Below are positions 40,701 through 52,613 of a DNA stretch of 64,000 nucleotides, piece by piece (position 1 is the first letter of the stretch; each line of letters begins with the position of its first letter). Below the pieces are notes generated by a model. The model had not been told where the DNA came from, did no database searches, and saw only the letters and a program-made list of their open reading frames with translations. Origin of the DNA: Ecdyonurus torrentis (taxonomy: Eukaryota > Arthropoda > Insecta > Ephemeroptera > Heptageniidae); contig OX439131.1 in assembly GCA_949318235.1 (NCBI GenBank), positions 22,092,802-22,156,801 of the forward strand, written 5' to 3'. The translations under genes and the position numbers were made by a program.

Positions 40701-43700
40701 AGAATATTTAAACTACAAAAAAAAAGTCATACGAATAATATGTGGTGCTAAATATAGAGCAGAATGTAGAGATCTATTCAAAAGTTTAAATATATTAACT
40801 TTGCCTTGTGTTTTTATGGAATGTGCTATGAAAGTGAAACACAATATTGAATTCTTTAAAAGCCATGAAATTAATCATAACCATAATACTAGAAATACAA
40901 ATAAAATTAAAAGTATATATAAAAGAACTGAAATGTATAATAAGGGTCCATTCTGTAGTTGTCTGAATTTCTATAATAAATTGCCTTTAGATATGAGAAA
41001 GCAAAATGACTGAATAGCTTTTAAAAAACAACTAGAATTTTTCCTATTAAATAAGCAGTATATTATTCAATTAAGTGTCGTTTCTTTTTTGTTTTATCTG
41101 TATGTTGTAAATACTTTGACAATCATTTCTATATCGTCATTTATGGCAATATATCCTAGACTAATGCATTGGATTGTATTATGTATGTTGGATGAAAGAA
41201 ATGAATAAAGAATTTTGAATTTTTTATGTATATAAAATAAAAGTGTGTAGAATAATGTATAGGAGACACACACCAACACCAACATGGAATGGGTGAGAGG
41301 ATGGAGGGGTCAGTGATCGCTTACCTGAATTTTAGAATATTTTGTATTCGTTTCTTTTCCAGTACTTCGATAGTCCGAAGTTTGAGAAGGTCTTCTCCCT
41401 TGAGCCCCAAAAGTCTGGTGTACTTTGAAATGACGTTGGCATTTTTTATGCCAGTTTGAGACATATTGAGAGCGCAGCTGTGGCAAAGACATTGATTGTT
41501 TAGGACAACAGTCTTCTGGCTTAAGTTCAGGTTTTTCTTCATTTTTTTCTTCTTCTGTCAATTGTAAGGAACTAACAGAGACATTCAAATTAATTTTCTT
41601 AAACATAGTTGAAGAAGTATTACTTGCTAAGCAAGGATAATTTGAAACTTGATCTTCACTGTATTTAATCTCCGTATATGTAGGACTTGTAGTAGCTTCT
41701 GAATTTTGATTTACATTTTTTAAAGTAATCTCTGATGATTTGGGAAAAGAAGCACCAAATTTTGTTTGATTTGAGGTTTTTGTTACTTCAGGGGGAGGCA
41801 GATCAAAATCAGATAACTCACTTGAAGACTCTGAAGAAGATTCTGATGAGGACGAATCACTTGTATCTGAGAAGACATCTTGTAAACTAGCTGCATAAGT
41901 TCCTATAACACTTGCATCTAAATCACTGGTAGTTAAATCATCAGATCTGTCACTCTTTATATCGTCATAGCTTGGAAACAATTCTTGAGCACTGTAGTCT
42001 TCTCTAGCAGTTACAAGTACTGGAATGCAACTTATAGTATCACTTTCTATTTGATCTGTTGTAAAGTATCCTGAGAAGTCAAAATTTTTGTTTGTCCAAT
42101 TTTGTGTATTACAGGTTTCAGAATTTTGATTGGACAAACCAACAATATCAAAGCCATCGATATATTTTGATGCTTCTCTTCTATCGTCATAAACTTGATC
42201 ACAAGTCTCTTTAGATCTAGGATAAATTGTAAAATCTGTGTCAACATAAGACTGACTTTCTGGACATTTTTTTGTGCTTACTGATGGAAAATAGAAATCA
42301 TTAGGATTTACTGCATTCCTAGTTTCAATTTCACTACAGTCTTCAGTTAAGAGTGGTATGATATCAAACTCATCTTGTTGCTTCACTTGACTGTGCTTTT
42401 CATTCTCTTGTTGTGCATTTCTTGGATAGTTATCACTCATGGTAAGATTTTCTGTTGAAAAGAGATATTCATCTTCTATTAGTTGCACAGAATCATCTTT
42501 AGAATCAGAGTAAGTAGTTTGGTAAATGGGGAGTTTGAGGTTATCATTAGTTGCTAAGCCCTCCACAATAACCATTATTTTGCCACTTTCTTCTTCATTC
42601 AAGCTGCAACATTGATTGTTCATTACATTTATATTACTAGAAAAATGGCCTAAAGCATTTTGAGGTTTATGGCCCTCCAATTCTGAAGAACTATTTATTG
42701 GACCTTCTTCACAAATTTCAACTGAATTTATATCAGACTTGTTCACAGGTATGTCATTGTTTTTATTTAAGTAATAATTATCTGTTGACTTAATACTTAC
42801 ATCATCATGTTTTTGTTGAGGACAAATATCATGTGATCTTTTAAGAGGGCTTCGAGATCTACTGTATTCCTTCATGCCATGTTTTTGTGAGCCACCTTGA
42901 TCAGAACTAGATCTCCCATCTCTGCAACTTTTGAAGTGTGGACTTTTTTGTTTATTTGATGTTGACCTTCTATTACTGTTTCTGCTGTATCTTAAATACT
43001 GACTTCTTTCAGAACTGCTAGATGTAGCGCTGTGTCTTCTGCCTTGGCTGTATGAATGATCTTGTCGGTCGAGTTGTGAAGATTCATATTTCCTTCTTCT
43101 TTCACAACTGGATGATCTAGACTTACTATACTTTGAATGTTCTTCATCTCTATAGCAATAAGAGTTTGATGCAACAGTTTTACTTTTCATTTCAGACTTT
43201 CTTGAGTCTTCTACTTGTAACTTCTTGTACTTCAGACGTTCTTGTATGCTGTCAGTTTTAATGCGATCATACGGTTTCACTTTTTTTGAGCCATTATTTT
43301 CAGACCCTAAAGGAGTTTTTTGACCAATGCCAGTAGTATTGGCTTTGATTTTGCATACTTCACTGTTACTGCAAATTTTCTTTGAATCAGTAACTGTGTT
43401 GGCCTTTGCCTTATCACCAATTATGTGTTCCGTTTCTACTGAATTGTTGTTTTTTATAGAAACCTGGCATGTGATAAATGTTGTTCTATTTTCTGTTGCT
43501 GTTTTAAAGTTGATTGATTTATCACAAGCATCTCCTTTAGTGGATTTACTTCCTAAAGCAGAGATAGTATCCAGTGGCAGAGTTTCAAAAATATTTGGCT
43601 GTGTATTACACTCACTGTTGACATTTGGGCTGCATGCTGAAAATAAAAAGAAGAAATATATACATAATATATACTGTAATTAAATAATACACTTATCATG

Positions 43701-44667
43701 TTTTCTACAGGTTTGAATGATGAGCTGTTTAAGGCGGTGGGGGACCGACTTGGACCGGAAATCGCTAAAAGAAGAACTATATTTTCCCAATAATTTTTTG
43801 TACATGATTTAATTCCAATAAAACAAACACTATAATTTTCAAATAAAACCAAGTAAATTTAAAATAACTTTTTTTATACCAAAAAAAATTTAATGATATT
43901 TTTAATTGTAAAAAAGTTTCTAATTTGACTAAAATTTCCCGCTCAAATTTAAATTTCCACATTTACATGTTATCTTTAAAGTGCAATAACTTAATTATTT
44001 GATCGTGTTTTCACATGTTTGACATAACTAAATTTTTTTAAGTAACATTTCTTCTTTACTTTGTGTTATTATTATTATTCGCAACCGTCCTAGTTTGCGA
44101 GATATCAGTCGGTCACCTACCCCCTTAAACCAGTGAAAAATAATTTAATTGTAAAAACAGATCAATCCCTAAAACAACAATGTCAAATGTCTTATGCTGG
44201 ATGATATATTATTTTTATCTACTCAAAAATGGTAGCAAAAGCAGTAGAGCTCCATTACAGAGCAGCAACATCCCTATCATAAATAAGTAAAATGTCTTGG
44301 CTATATCTATGATTTTAATTTGAAATGTTATTGCTTGCAGTCGCATTTTTATTATTATTATTATTGTTATTATTTTTTTTCTTACATTTTTGAAGTGCAA
44401 AATAGGGGGTATACAGTAATTTAGATTATCATGTAATAATATATTAGGCCTATACTTTATATTAAATTATGCAAGCAAAGTGGTTGGGATAACATTTTAA
44501 AATTAATCTATTTGTCTGATATAATAAAATAAATTGTACTGCACTTGGTACAGGACAAAGTCACATAACATAATATATATACCTTGTATGTCAGAATAAG
44601 TACTAGATGTCAATATACACAGATGTTTCTCTTGATCATGTCTCCCGACTGCAGCATCTGCTTCCAT
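37744..44667 (-). CDS. Unrecognised 1502-aa protein: RS-rich N-terminus, winged-helix/TPR-like C-terminus
   Basis: Three coding exons, 44583-44667, 41325-43636 and 37744-39855 (85+2312+2112 nt), with GT/AG borders and matching phases. The ATG at 44667 has an in-frame TGA 9 nt upstream. Residues about 155-320 are rich in Ser, Arg and Lys with RS-type motifs (YSRSRSPLKRS). Residues about 420-700 are acidic and Ser-rich (DTSDSSSSESSSESSSELSD). Residues about 1113-1190 (ITLLYFLAFIKSEDIPEHLL, then LNLFILNGNDDGL) resemble the winged helix that follows the NTPase in STAND/NB-ARC proteins. Residues about 1325-1500 look like TPR helices (SSAKYYKAVALCNKDQYLEA, LHPKTLTYCHLRAKIIYK). No P-loop was found. 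The domain reading is inference; the gene structure is well supported. Intron 2 holds a foldback element and a LINE fragment. Confidence 0.85.
40032..40465. mobile_element. Foldback element family B, copy 2
   Basis: A 434-bp palindrome-plus-tail. The body starts AAAGAAAAGGATAGAATAAC and the unpaired tail is at the right (TTGATCCTAACCGCGATGG, then TTTTTTCCTTAAATTG). It is flanked by the direct repeat ATTATGATGAGTTA at 40018-40031 and 40466-40479. Orientation is opposite to copy 1. It lies in intron 2 of the unrecognised gene. Confidence 0.88.
40480..41222 (+). mobile_element. Non-LTR retrotransposon (Jockey-like LINE) 3' fragment, broken
   Basis: Conceptual translation shows the end of a LINE reverse transcriptase: NYDENLRWCDHIEYISKKLA, then MYFANFYCHVKYG, then KKVIRIICGAKYRAECRDLF, then NHNHNTRNTN and FYNKLPLDMR. 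The reading frame is broken by stops (after TIFAI and KYGAV) and a frame change. The 3' end has AATGAATAAAGAATTTTGAA, typical of Jockey-type tails. It is 5'-truncated and inactive, inside intron 2 of the minus-strand gene. Confidence 0.85.
43728..44130. mobile_element. Dispersed TIR repeat, family V, copy 2
   Basis: Ends TTTAAGGCGGTGGGGGACCG and CGGTCACCTACCCCCTTAAA form imperfect inverted repeats. The interior is homologous to 35959-36358. It lies in intron 1 of the unrecognised gene. About 403 bp, non-coding. Confidence 0.75.
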
Positions 44668-44700
44668 GTTGTGTCATCCAAGTGTCAGAGGATCCTCAAA
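44668..44700 (-). other. 5' UTR segment of the unrecognised gene
   Basis: On the minus strand GTTGTTGTTGTTTTAG forms a good acceptor ending at 44701, followed by ATTTGAGGATCCTCTGACAC before the ATG. This implies at least one further upstream non-coding exon. A candidate lies near 54.5 kb. Confidence 0.5.
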
Positions 44701-44858
44701 TCTAAAACAACAACAACAATTAATTTATTTATTGAGAGGAAAACTGCATAGATTATTTACAAGATAGTCTTCAAATACATAGGGATCCAGCTATAGATGG
44801 GAAAACTGCTGTTGTCCAACATTATTGGTATATAAAATTAACCTATCATATGAATGCG

Positions 44859-45164
44859 TATAGGGTGTATGCGGATGACGTCATATTTATTGCGCTTGGA
44901 GGCCATACTGGAGTAGTGCATAACATTGCTCAGCATAGGACAAACTTTGTTTAAGGCATTTTTCTTTGGGAAATCGGCTATTTTTTTGTTATTGTTATTT
45001 TTCTCACATACTTGAGACACTAATTCAACACATTTACAGCATCAATGCTCTCAAAAGTATTGCATAGTGTTTTAAACTGGCAAAAGGATTTTTTTTCCTA
45101 TACCACCCATGTTATTGAGTTATCCAACATGGCGTCGACTTTAACATGAATGCATAGACCCTAT
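44859..45164. mobile_element. MITE family A, copy 3
   Basis: TATAGGGTGTATGCGGATGA at the left and GCATAGACCCTATA at the right. It contains TGACGTCA, GCGCTTGGAGGCCATACTGG and ATCCAACATGGCGTCGAC. About 306 bp, inverted relative to copies 1-2. Confidence 0.87.
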
Positions 45165-45814
45165 AGTATGTATACAGTATACACACATTGTGATAATATA
45201 AATTTCACCATCAAAAAACTTGCGCCAAATTTGCAATGTCATATTTTTATGAGAAAAACACACGCTGCTTTTGAATGGTAAATAAAAATCACAGTCGTGT
45301 ATACATTAAATGATATTTATGTAATATTTTAGTAATATCATATAAATGGTTTATATTTTATGGTATAGACTAGAGCATAGATAAATGGAGACACATGCCA
45401 CCTGAACTTCATTGGAGGGCTTTATACTGTACTATAATAAACACCAAAAAAATTCAATTAGCCCCATGTGCTGTAAACTTAACATTTGTATTACTGTATA
45501 ATATGTTTTGTTATTATTATATTATTATTATTTTTATTCATTAAACACAATGTGTGTACAACATAGATCTAAACATTCAATTGATAGACCAATAGACATA
45601 TTCATAATTCATTCCAAATTCCCTGCTAAGGATATTAAAGCTACTCTCCAGGCCTAACAACATGCACTTTTGTTTTAATTAATACAAAATGGGACACTCA
45701 GAAACATTATCGAATTTCATTATTACCCAAATGTAACTCTGCAAAAGAGCTCTAAAAATTGTAAAGTAGGCAAAAACACACTATTTCTGACGTCATGGCT
45801 ATAGTGATGTTAAT
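45165..45814. other. Intergenic DNA, no gene seen
   Basis: AT-rich, with a short TTATTATTA run near 45510. No gene or clear repeat is supported. Confidence 0.5.
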
Positions 45815-46960
45815 AGAAAAAGTGTTGCGGGTTGCATAAGTGGAAATTTATGCAAAGTCAGATGTAATAACTTGTAATGGAGAAAAGATAGAGTTTGTAA
45901 ATTCTTTTAATTATCTGGGGGTTATTATGCAACAGACGGGGAAATCTTTCTCCAAACATGTCAAAGAACGCTGTCGAAATGCATTGTCATCTTCATTCGC
46001 TATCTCAAATCTAAATTCGTTATCTTTGGAAACAGCTATTAAACTGTTTCACCTGAAAATCTCTCCAGTTGCTTCGTACGGCATTGAAATTTTCTGGTCA
46101 TTTATGTCTATAACAGACTTCAAAAATCTAGAATCTGTTAAGTCTCGGTACTTAAAACGGATACTTTGCTTGTCAAAATTTACGTCGTCAAGGCTGGTTT
46201 ACGAGCTAGCAGGGGAGGAGTTATTTGTAACGGAACTACAAGTGAAATTTAAATTGTTAAAAACAGATAATTACATTAAATTTGTTAAGGATAGACTAAG
46301 TAAAACTGAAGATATCAGCCTGGCCTTCTATAATACCCCTGCATTTAATATTAATAATATTAATGGGTGGAAAGGCCCAAACTGTACAGACAGGCATGTT
46401 TTTACCCGTTATGCGGTGCATGGTTTCCACCATGTAATCTGTCAAATTAAAGAATTTCACGAGTGTAATGATAAATGTGTATGTGTATTATGTAGTGGCC
46501 TATGTACAGTTTCGATCAAATGAATAGTTACCATTTAAACTCGATGTTTTTTACCGCGTTAAATTTCGTTCAATTTTGCAACCTTGTTTATGATTATTCA
46601 TTGAACTCTATATTCTCAATCACATCTATATTCAAATTCATTGAGTCTATATATTGTTGTAATAGTTGACAAAGAAACCACAAGAAGTCACCTGTGATGC
46701 ACTCAGGTAGACAATCTGGCGGGTAAATATTTTGCTTGCTTGCTTGCTCATTCTCTCTCTCTCTCTCTCTCTTGTGAGAAATGCTTTCAAGTATTTGTTT
46801 GATAACAAGTTTCGAACTATTTTCTTACCAAATTGCTGTCATTACAAATCATATTGATATAAATGATAAAAAAAAATCTTAATTTTAATCTCTTAATCGG
46901 GCAAATCGGTAAAGTCAGCAGTTATTTTGAAACATAAAAAAAACATTAAATGCATTTCTT

Positions 46961-47021
<61 letters not shown>

Positions 47022-47395
47022 AGCAAGCAAGCAAAATATTTACCCGCCGGATTGTCTACCTGAGTGCATCACAGGTGACTTCTTGTGGTGTATTTGTCAA
47101 CTATTACAATATATAGACTCAATGAATTTGAATATAGATGTGATTGAGAATATAGAGTTCAATGAATAATCATAAACAAGGTTGCAAAATTGAACAAAAT
47201 TTAACGCGGTAAAAAACATCGAGTTTAAATGGTAACTATTCATTTGATCGAAACTGTACTAGGTACCACTTACTTCATTGTCCATCTCGGACCCTATCAT
47301 TAAGTCAATATGCAAAAATGTAGACCTATATAAATATGTATATAAATATGTATAAGTACACCTTGGTGTTTAATGAATAAATAATTAATTAATAA
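45815..47395 (+). mobile_element. Non-LTR retrotransposon (LINE) 3' part, disrupted by a hairpin insertion
   Basis: The frame at 45840-46503 is open and encodes the C-terminal part of a LINE ORF2: FVNSFNYLGVIMQQTGKSFS, then ETAIKLFHLKISPVASYGIE, then SVKSRYLKRILCLSKFTSSR. A Cys-rich end (CVCVLC) begins a zinc-knuckle motif. The frame is cut at about 46505 by the hairpin element at 46505-47258. Beyond the hairpin the same frame resumes, supplies the missing His and Cys (YHLLHC) and reaches a stop at 47321-47323. The element is 5'-truncated; the 3' end is near AATAAATAATTAATTAATAA. Confidence 0.88.
46505..47258. mobile_element. 754-bp hairpin element (family L) inserted in the LINE
   Basis: Terminal repeats TACAGTTTCGATCAAATGAA and TTCATTTGATCGAAACTGTA. 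The arms are about 260 bp, almost perfectly complementary up to GTAAATATTTTGCTTGC. At the apex, (CT)n at about 46752-46771 faces (GA)n at about 46963-47014. The TA borders and the restored LINE frame after removal point to a Tc1/mariner-type insertion. Confidence 0.9.
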
Positions 47396-48015
47396 GTGGA
47401 AATTTTTCTTTTACATTTTAAGCATCACGATTGGGTTATTCTTGGAGAAAATAACTATATTTTTGGGAATTCCCATTAAGTGTTTATTGAAATAAAAGGG
47501 TATGTTGTCTGGTCTGGAGAGTCGCTTTAATATGGAAGATGCTGCCACTTTTTTGGCACATGACACTTGAATGGGCTATAACAAGAAATCTTGTCAGCCC
47601 GCTAACACTTTTTTTTTTTTTTTTTTACAGCTTGAAATAACTTTTTGACAGTAATTTGTATAAGGTCTTTTTATGTCTATTTTTAATTTGTTCACGCTAG
47701 AATATTTGGTCCCTATTGTCCCAATTTACTAAAATTAAAGAATCTTAATAATGATAATAATAATTAATGGCCTTTATTGGGCAAAATCAGGCATAACAAC
47801 CTCTCAATTTAACCCAACTGTTTTACAGTACAGTCAGTTACAATAAATATTAACTAACGTTTGACATATAATGTTAGATATAATTTACAATTATATTAAT
47901 TAGAATTTTAACTATAATTTAATCATTTAATAGTAAAAAATTTTATTAGAAAAATATATTTTATCTTATTTTAATTTTTAATTGATAATATATCCTACAT
48001 TTAATAATACTTTCC
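47396..48015. other. Intergenic DNA, no gene seen
   Basis: AT-rich with a poly-T at about 47608-47626. No supported gene. Confidence 0.5.
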
Positions 48016-48677
48016 AGTTATTTTCCTAATTAAGGTAGCACAACAAAACTTGGTACTTATAGAGAAAAAATTAATGTACTTTCGGAAGGTGTTTTTATTT
48101 TTTACTTAATTTAATTTTAAAGGGTTGAAAAAGTACCTTGAACCCACAAGTCATTTTTCGGAAGAAGAAAAGGTAGTTCGTTCTCTAACCCTTGGAGGAC
48201 CTGGCAAGGGTCTTGGGTCAATTTTGTCCGCATAAACGTTCTAAGTGTGACTGATTACCTGGGAATCTACACCTAGCTATTTCATCTTTATGTCTTAAAC
48301 TGCCATTCTTCCGAAAAAAAGGTTGTTCTCCAACACTTGGAGGACCTGTCACCCTAATTGTCAAAATGCGATATTTTTTAAAAAATAATATTTTTAAGGG
48401 CAATCAACGCTTTTTAAGGGTCAGGGTGAAGTCGAGGGTATATTTTTTTACTCCCTTTACTAAAATTTGCTTAATTTTGAAAATCTTTAATTTTATTGTT
48501 TTATTTTTACTTTAACATGGGCTGTCCCACCCTGAAAAAAATTATTCTGGGTTCAGGGTACTTTTTCAACCTTTAAAATTAAATTAGGTAAAAAATAAAA
48601 ACGTTTTTTGAAAGTACATTATTTTTTCTCTATGTGTACCTAGCTTCATTGCGCTACTTTAATTAGGAAAATAACGG
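48016..48677. mobile_element. 662-bp foldback element, family M
   Basis: Left arm CAGTTATTTTCCTAATTAAG, then AGGGTTGAAAAAGTACCTTG. The right arm gives the complements GGTACTTTTTCAACCTTTAA and TTTAATTAGGAAAATAACGG. The centre contains a second, smaller symmetry (CTCTAACCCTTGGAGGACCT and CTCCAACACTTGGAGGACCT as direct repeats). Confidence 0.78.
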
Positions 48678-49021
48678 CAAACCATCGCAGCCGTTACACG
48701 AGTTATGGAAAAGTTATTTATTAAACTTTTTAATTTGACAGTAATTTGTTAGAATTTGAAGTGTTTGCAATTACATTTTTAGCTGTGGACTTAAAAAAAG
48801 ACTCCAAAACTTAATACTTCTATATAATAATATAATATAAGGTAGTAAAATATTTATACCCTTGATATACATATATTTAGCCACATTTATTATTATTATT
48901 ACGTGTTACTAAATTAAATTATTTACATTATAATGTGGATGCCATAAAAAATATGTATTAGTATATAGCATTGAGGAAGAAACAAAATATGCCTTGCTAT
49001 GGCAAACACCAGCCTTATCAA

Positions 49022-49053
<32 letters not shown>

Positions 49054-49580
49054 GGGTACGTAATTTTATTGCATATTCTAAAAGATGACGTTGTTCGCTG
49101 AATCGATCGATATATGTAAATTTCTAATTTTTTAATCTATATAAGTATTTTTAATTAATTTTTGAAAAGGGCAAACTGCAGAGGGGTTATATGGGTTTTA
49201 TGATCATATATAATTAAAAAAATGTAGTAGAATGGTAAGTAATACTGATCATGCTACAATACTCATCATTTATTTCTAGGATGGTAAAGGGTAATGGAGT
49301 GGATTGCCGGAGAAACTGGTAAACAGCAAATCATGCAAAGCTTTTGGTAGGAATTTGGGTCAGTTATTGAAATTCATTTTTCGATTTTCTAAATTTAATT
49401 AAAAATACTTGAAGAACTCCCCAGACCAGAGTCTCTTCCAGGAGGGGACTCTGCCTATTAGTAATAAGCCTATTTTTCTAATTCATTAGCAGTCACAGCT
49501 AGCTAGCTATTCTAGAATAAAGGGTTAGAAGACACTAATTATAATGTCTCCCATGCAGTAATGACATTAAGTATCTTGTA
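48678..49580. other. Intergenic DNA, no gene seen
   Basis: AT-rich. Contains a poly-A/poly-G junction at about 49020-49056. No gene or clear element is supported. Confidence 0.5.
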
Positions 49581-49602
49581 AAATTATATGCATTGTTTAA
49601 CT

Positions 49603-50240
49603 AGTGCTGGTAGCCAACAAGAAAATATTTGAGTCCCAGCACATTAATACTTTGTTTTAAAAAAGTAAGTATTCTTACTAGTTATAGTGCTCTGGTAGCC
49701 AACAAAAAAATAGTTGAGTCCCCCAGCACAAAACCTTGTTTTGAAAAATAAGTTTTCTTACTAGTTAGTGCTGGACCTATAGCCAGCAAGAAAATATTTT
49801 AGTCCCAACACAAAACTTTATTATTTATTTATTTTTTTTAATTATAAGTTTTTAATTTGTTAGTGCTGGTAGCCAACAAGAAAATATTTGAGTCCCAGCA
49901 CAAAACTTTGTTTTTTAAAAAATAAGTTTTTTAATTAGTTGTATACAGTGCTGGTAGCCAACTACAAAATATTTTATTACCAGCACTAAACTTTGTTTTA
50001 ATTTTATTTATTTTTTTTTTTAATCAGTTAGTGCTGCTATAGCCAACAAGAATTTATTTGAGTCCCAACACAAACCTTTTTTTTTTTTTTTTTTTTTAAT
50101 TAAGTTTTTAATTAATTAGTGCTGGTAGCCAACAAGAAAATATTTGAGTCCCAGCACAAAACTTTATTTTAATTTTTATTATTATTTTTTAATTAGTTAG
50201 TGCTGGTATAGCCAACAAGAATTTATTTGAGTCCCAGCAC
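49603..50240 (+). repeat. Tandem array, eight 81-95-bp units
   Basis: Each unit has a conserved 40-bp module bounded by GTGCTGG and CCAGCAC (self-complementary ends, so each unit can form a small hairpin). An A/T-rich spacer (AAAACTTTGTTTT... TTAGTTA) of varying length follows. Units 1, 4 and 7 are the least diverged. Confidence 0.88.
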
Positions 50241-50751
50241 TAAACTTTGTTTAAAAGAATTTAGTTTTCTAATACAGGTTGTTCTATTAAATAGCCATCA
50301 AAAATCAAAACATTATGTTATTTATGAGTCTGGATGAGTGTGTTATAATAATAGCTAATAATAGCACAAGCGGATCCTGATTTAAACTTTTTGCCCTTTA
50401 TTGGCAAAGGGTTGGTTTTCAAGAAAAATCATCTGCACGACATCAATTAACATCTCCCAACTTTGACCATCAAATTAATATGAAAATTTTACCACAAGTG
50501 GTTTTATATGAAAATCGGGTTGAAAGTCAATGGTCTTGAATTTTTTTATAAAATACGTTCCATTTTCTACTAATTAATTATTAATGACAATATTTTAAAC
50601 ACAAAAATTCTGAAACACAGCATGCATATTGTCTATTGTCCATTAAATGACTGTTGCGGCAATACTAAACTTTTTTTTTTTTTAGAACATGCAATACAAT
50701 GATATTGAAATTTGAACTTCAAAAAAAGAAAATCTCTGATTGAACATTATA

Positions 50752-52060
50752 CTACGAGGGTGGACCGGAAAGTTCGGCGGTAACTCATATAGAAATATTA
50801 ATATTGGGACAAAATAATAAAACTACCCTTATCAGTGATATTTCAATAGACAAACTTAAAAATTTCATACCTTTGTGACAGTTATTAAATGCAGGGCGGT
50901 AACTTATGTGAAGCAAAGTATCAGGTGTTGCAAGAAATAGTCAAAAATGTTCTGCGGTCCAGCATTATAAGTACTTGGCAGGGAAACACACTAGTGCATG
51001 GGAAATTCGTTTTAACACATTGGAAACAGTAAGGGACAATGCTTCATTCTATCCTTTAGTTTTCAAATGGATATCTAAATTTTAGACTGGTTATGCTGAC
51101 CTTTGAAGTTGATCCCTCAAAAATGGTCCAAATCTGCTTCCACTGTAGATATGATTAAAAAAGTATACCAAATTTTATTTCAGCACCAACTTATGACATA
51201 TCATAACAGATAGCTAAGACTCTAGGCTACGATATGAAATGTAAAAAAGTTATGCTTATACAAAAATTCAGGGTAAAATAACTATTTGAAAAAAGTGTGC
51301 CGCAAATTGGCTATAACGACATGCTTACTTGCGGCATCTATTTTTTCAAAATATTTTATACCCTAAATGTTTGTATGTGCATTTTTTTTTTCTGGTAGCC
51401 CAGTATTTTAGCTATCTGTTGATATATTATACGTTGGTGCTGAACCAAAATTTGGTATACTTTTTTAATCATATATACATCAGTGGAAGCAGATTTGGAC
51501 CATTTTTGAGGGGTCAACTTCAATGGTCAGCATAACCAGTCTAAAATTTAGATATCGATTTGAAAGTTGCATAATATGATGTGGCATTGTCCTTTATTGT
51601 TACTAATATATGTTAAAACGAATTTTCCTTGCTCTCTTCTGTTTCCCTGTCACGTACTAAATACTGGTCAGCTGGTCCATTTTTTGACCATTTTATTGGT
51701 AAAATAGTTATTAAATAAAAAACGCTCTATAAATGAAAAATATCTGACTTAATACACCAAATGGTCACGTGAAACGAATAATGGGTTCATTATGTAACAT
51801 CTAAACCAAAGAAATAGCCAATGCAATGGAAACTACCTGTGTTAAACGTAATCAAAGTAAGCTATAACTATGAAAAAAAATAGGCATAAAAAGGTTCTCC
51901 CACAACCCCTCCATTATAAATGCATTACGGAATGGGAGAGTGACAAAACCAAGTGCAATAGTCTCAAGGGATACTATGTCAATAATTAAGATCAGTGGTA
52001 GGTCCGAATTTTTTTTTTCTACATATGCAAGTTACCGAACTTTCCGGTCCACTCTTGTAT
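50752..52060. mobile_element. 1.3-kb giant hairpin with mariner-like termini
   Basis: TIRs ACGAGGGTGGACCGGAAAGT and ACTTTCCGGTCCACTCTTGT (inner: TTCGGCGGTAACT against AGTTACCGAA), with TA at the borders. Symmetry continues inwards: GGGAAATTCGTTTTAACA against TGTTAAAACGAATTTTCC, and TTTTAGACTGGTTATGCTGA against TCAGCATAACCAGTCTAAAA. The centre is near 51310. The length is that of a mariner, but no transposase is encoded; the element is one large inverted repeat. Confidence 0.85.
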
Positions 52061-52312
52061 ATGACTTCATCGATATAGGAAAGCCTATAGTTTTAAAACC
52101 AAGTTTTAACCAAGTTTAGTGCTGATGGGCCTCAAATATTTTCTTGTTGGCTACCAGCACTAACTAGTAAATAAATAAAAAAGTTTAGTGCTGGGGGACT
52201 CTAAAATATTTTCTTGTTGGCTATACCAGCGCACTATAACTAGAGCAAAAAAACTTTTTTTTTTTTTTTTAAACAAAGTTTTGTGCTAGGACTCAAATAT
52301 TTTCTAGCTGGC

Positions 52313-52613
52313 TTATACGGATGACGTCACATTTAATGCGCTTGGAGGCCATACTGGAGTAGTGAATAACATTTCTTACCAAAAGACAAACTTCATTTAA
52401 GACAATTTTCTTTGGGAAATTGCCTCATTTTTTGTTATTGTTATTTTTCTCACATATACTTGAGATACTAATTCAACATATTTACAGCATCAATGCTTTC
52501 AAAAATATTGCATAGTGGTTTTAAACTGGCAAAATGTGATATTTTCCAATGCCACCCATGTTATTGAGTTATCCAACATGGCGTCGACTTTAACAGGAAT
52601 GCATACATCCTAT
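52313..52613. mobile_element. MITE family A, copy 4 (inside the FB-like right arm)
   Basis: Starts within an inverted GTGCTGG unit (CTAGCTGGCTTATACGG) and ends GGAATGCATACATCCTATAC. It contains ATGACGTCAC and GCGCTTGGAGGCCATACTGG. The left terminal repeat is truncated. Confidence 0.83.

Noticed and set aside
48218..48403. 61-residue minus-strand frame
   Set aside because: Lies in the centre of foldback element M and has no protein-like conservation.
49603..50240. CRISPR-like periodic repeats
   Set aside because: The genome is animal. Spacers are A/T-rich and mutually related, inverted copies exist at 52.1-52.7 kb, and there are no cas-like genes. A tandem-repeat transposon arm explains it.
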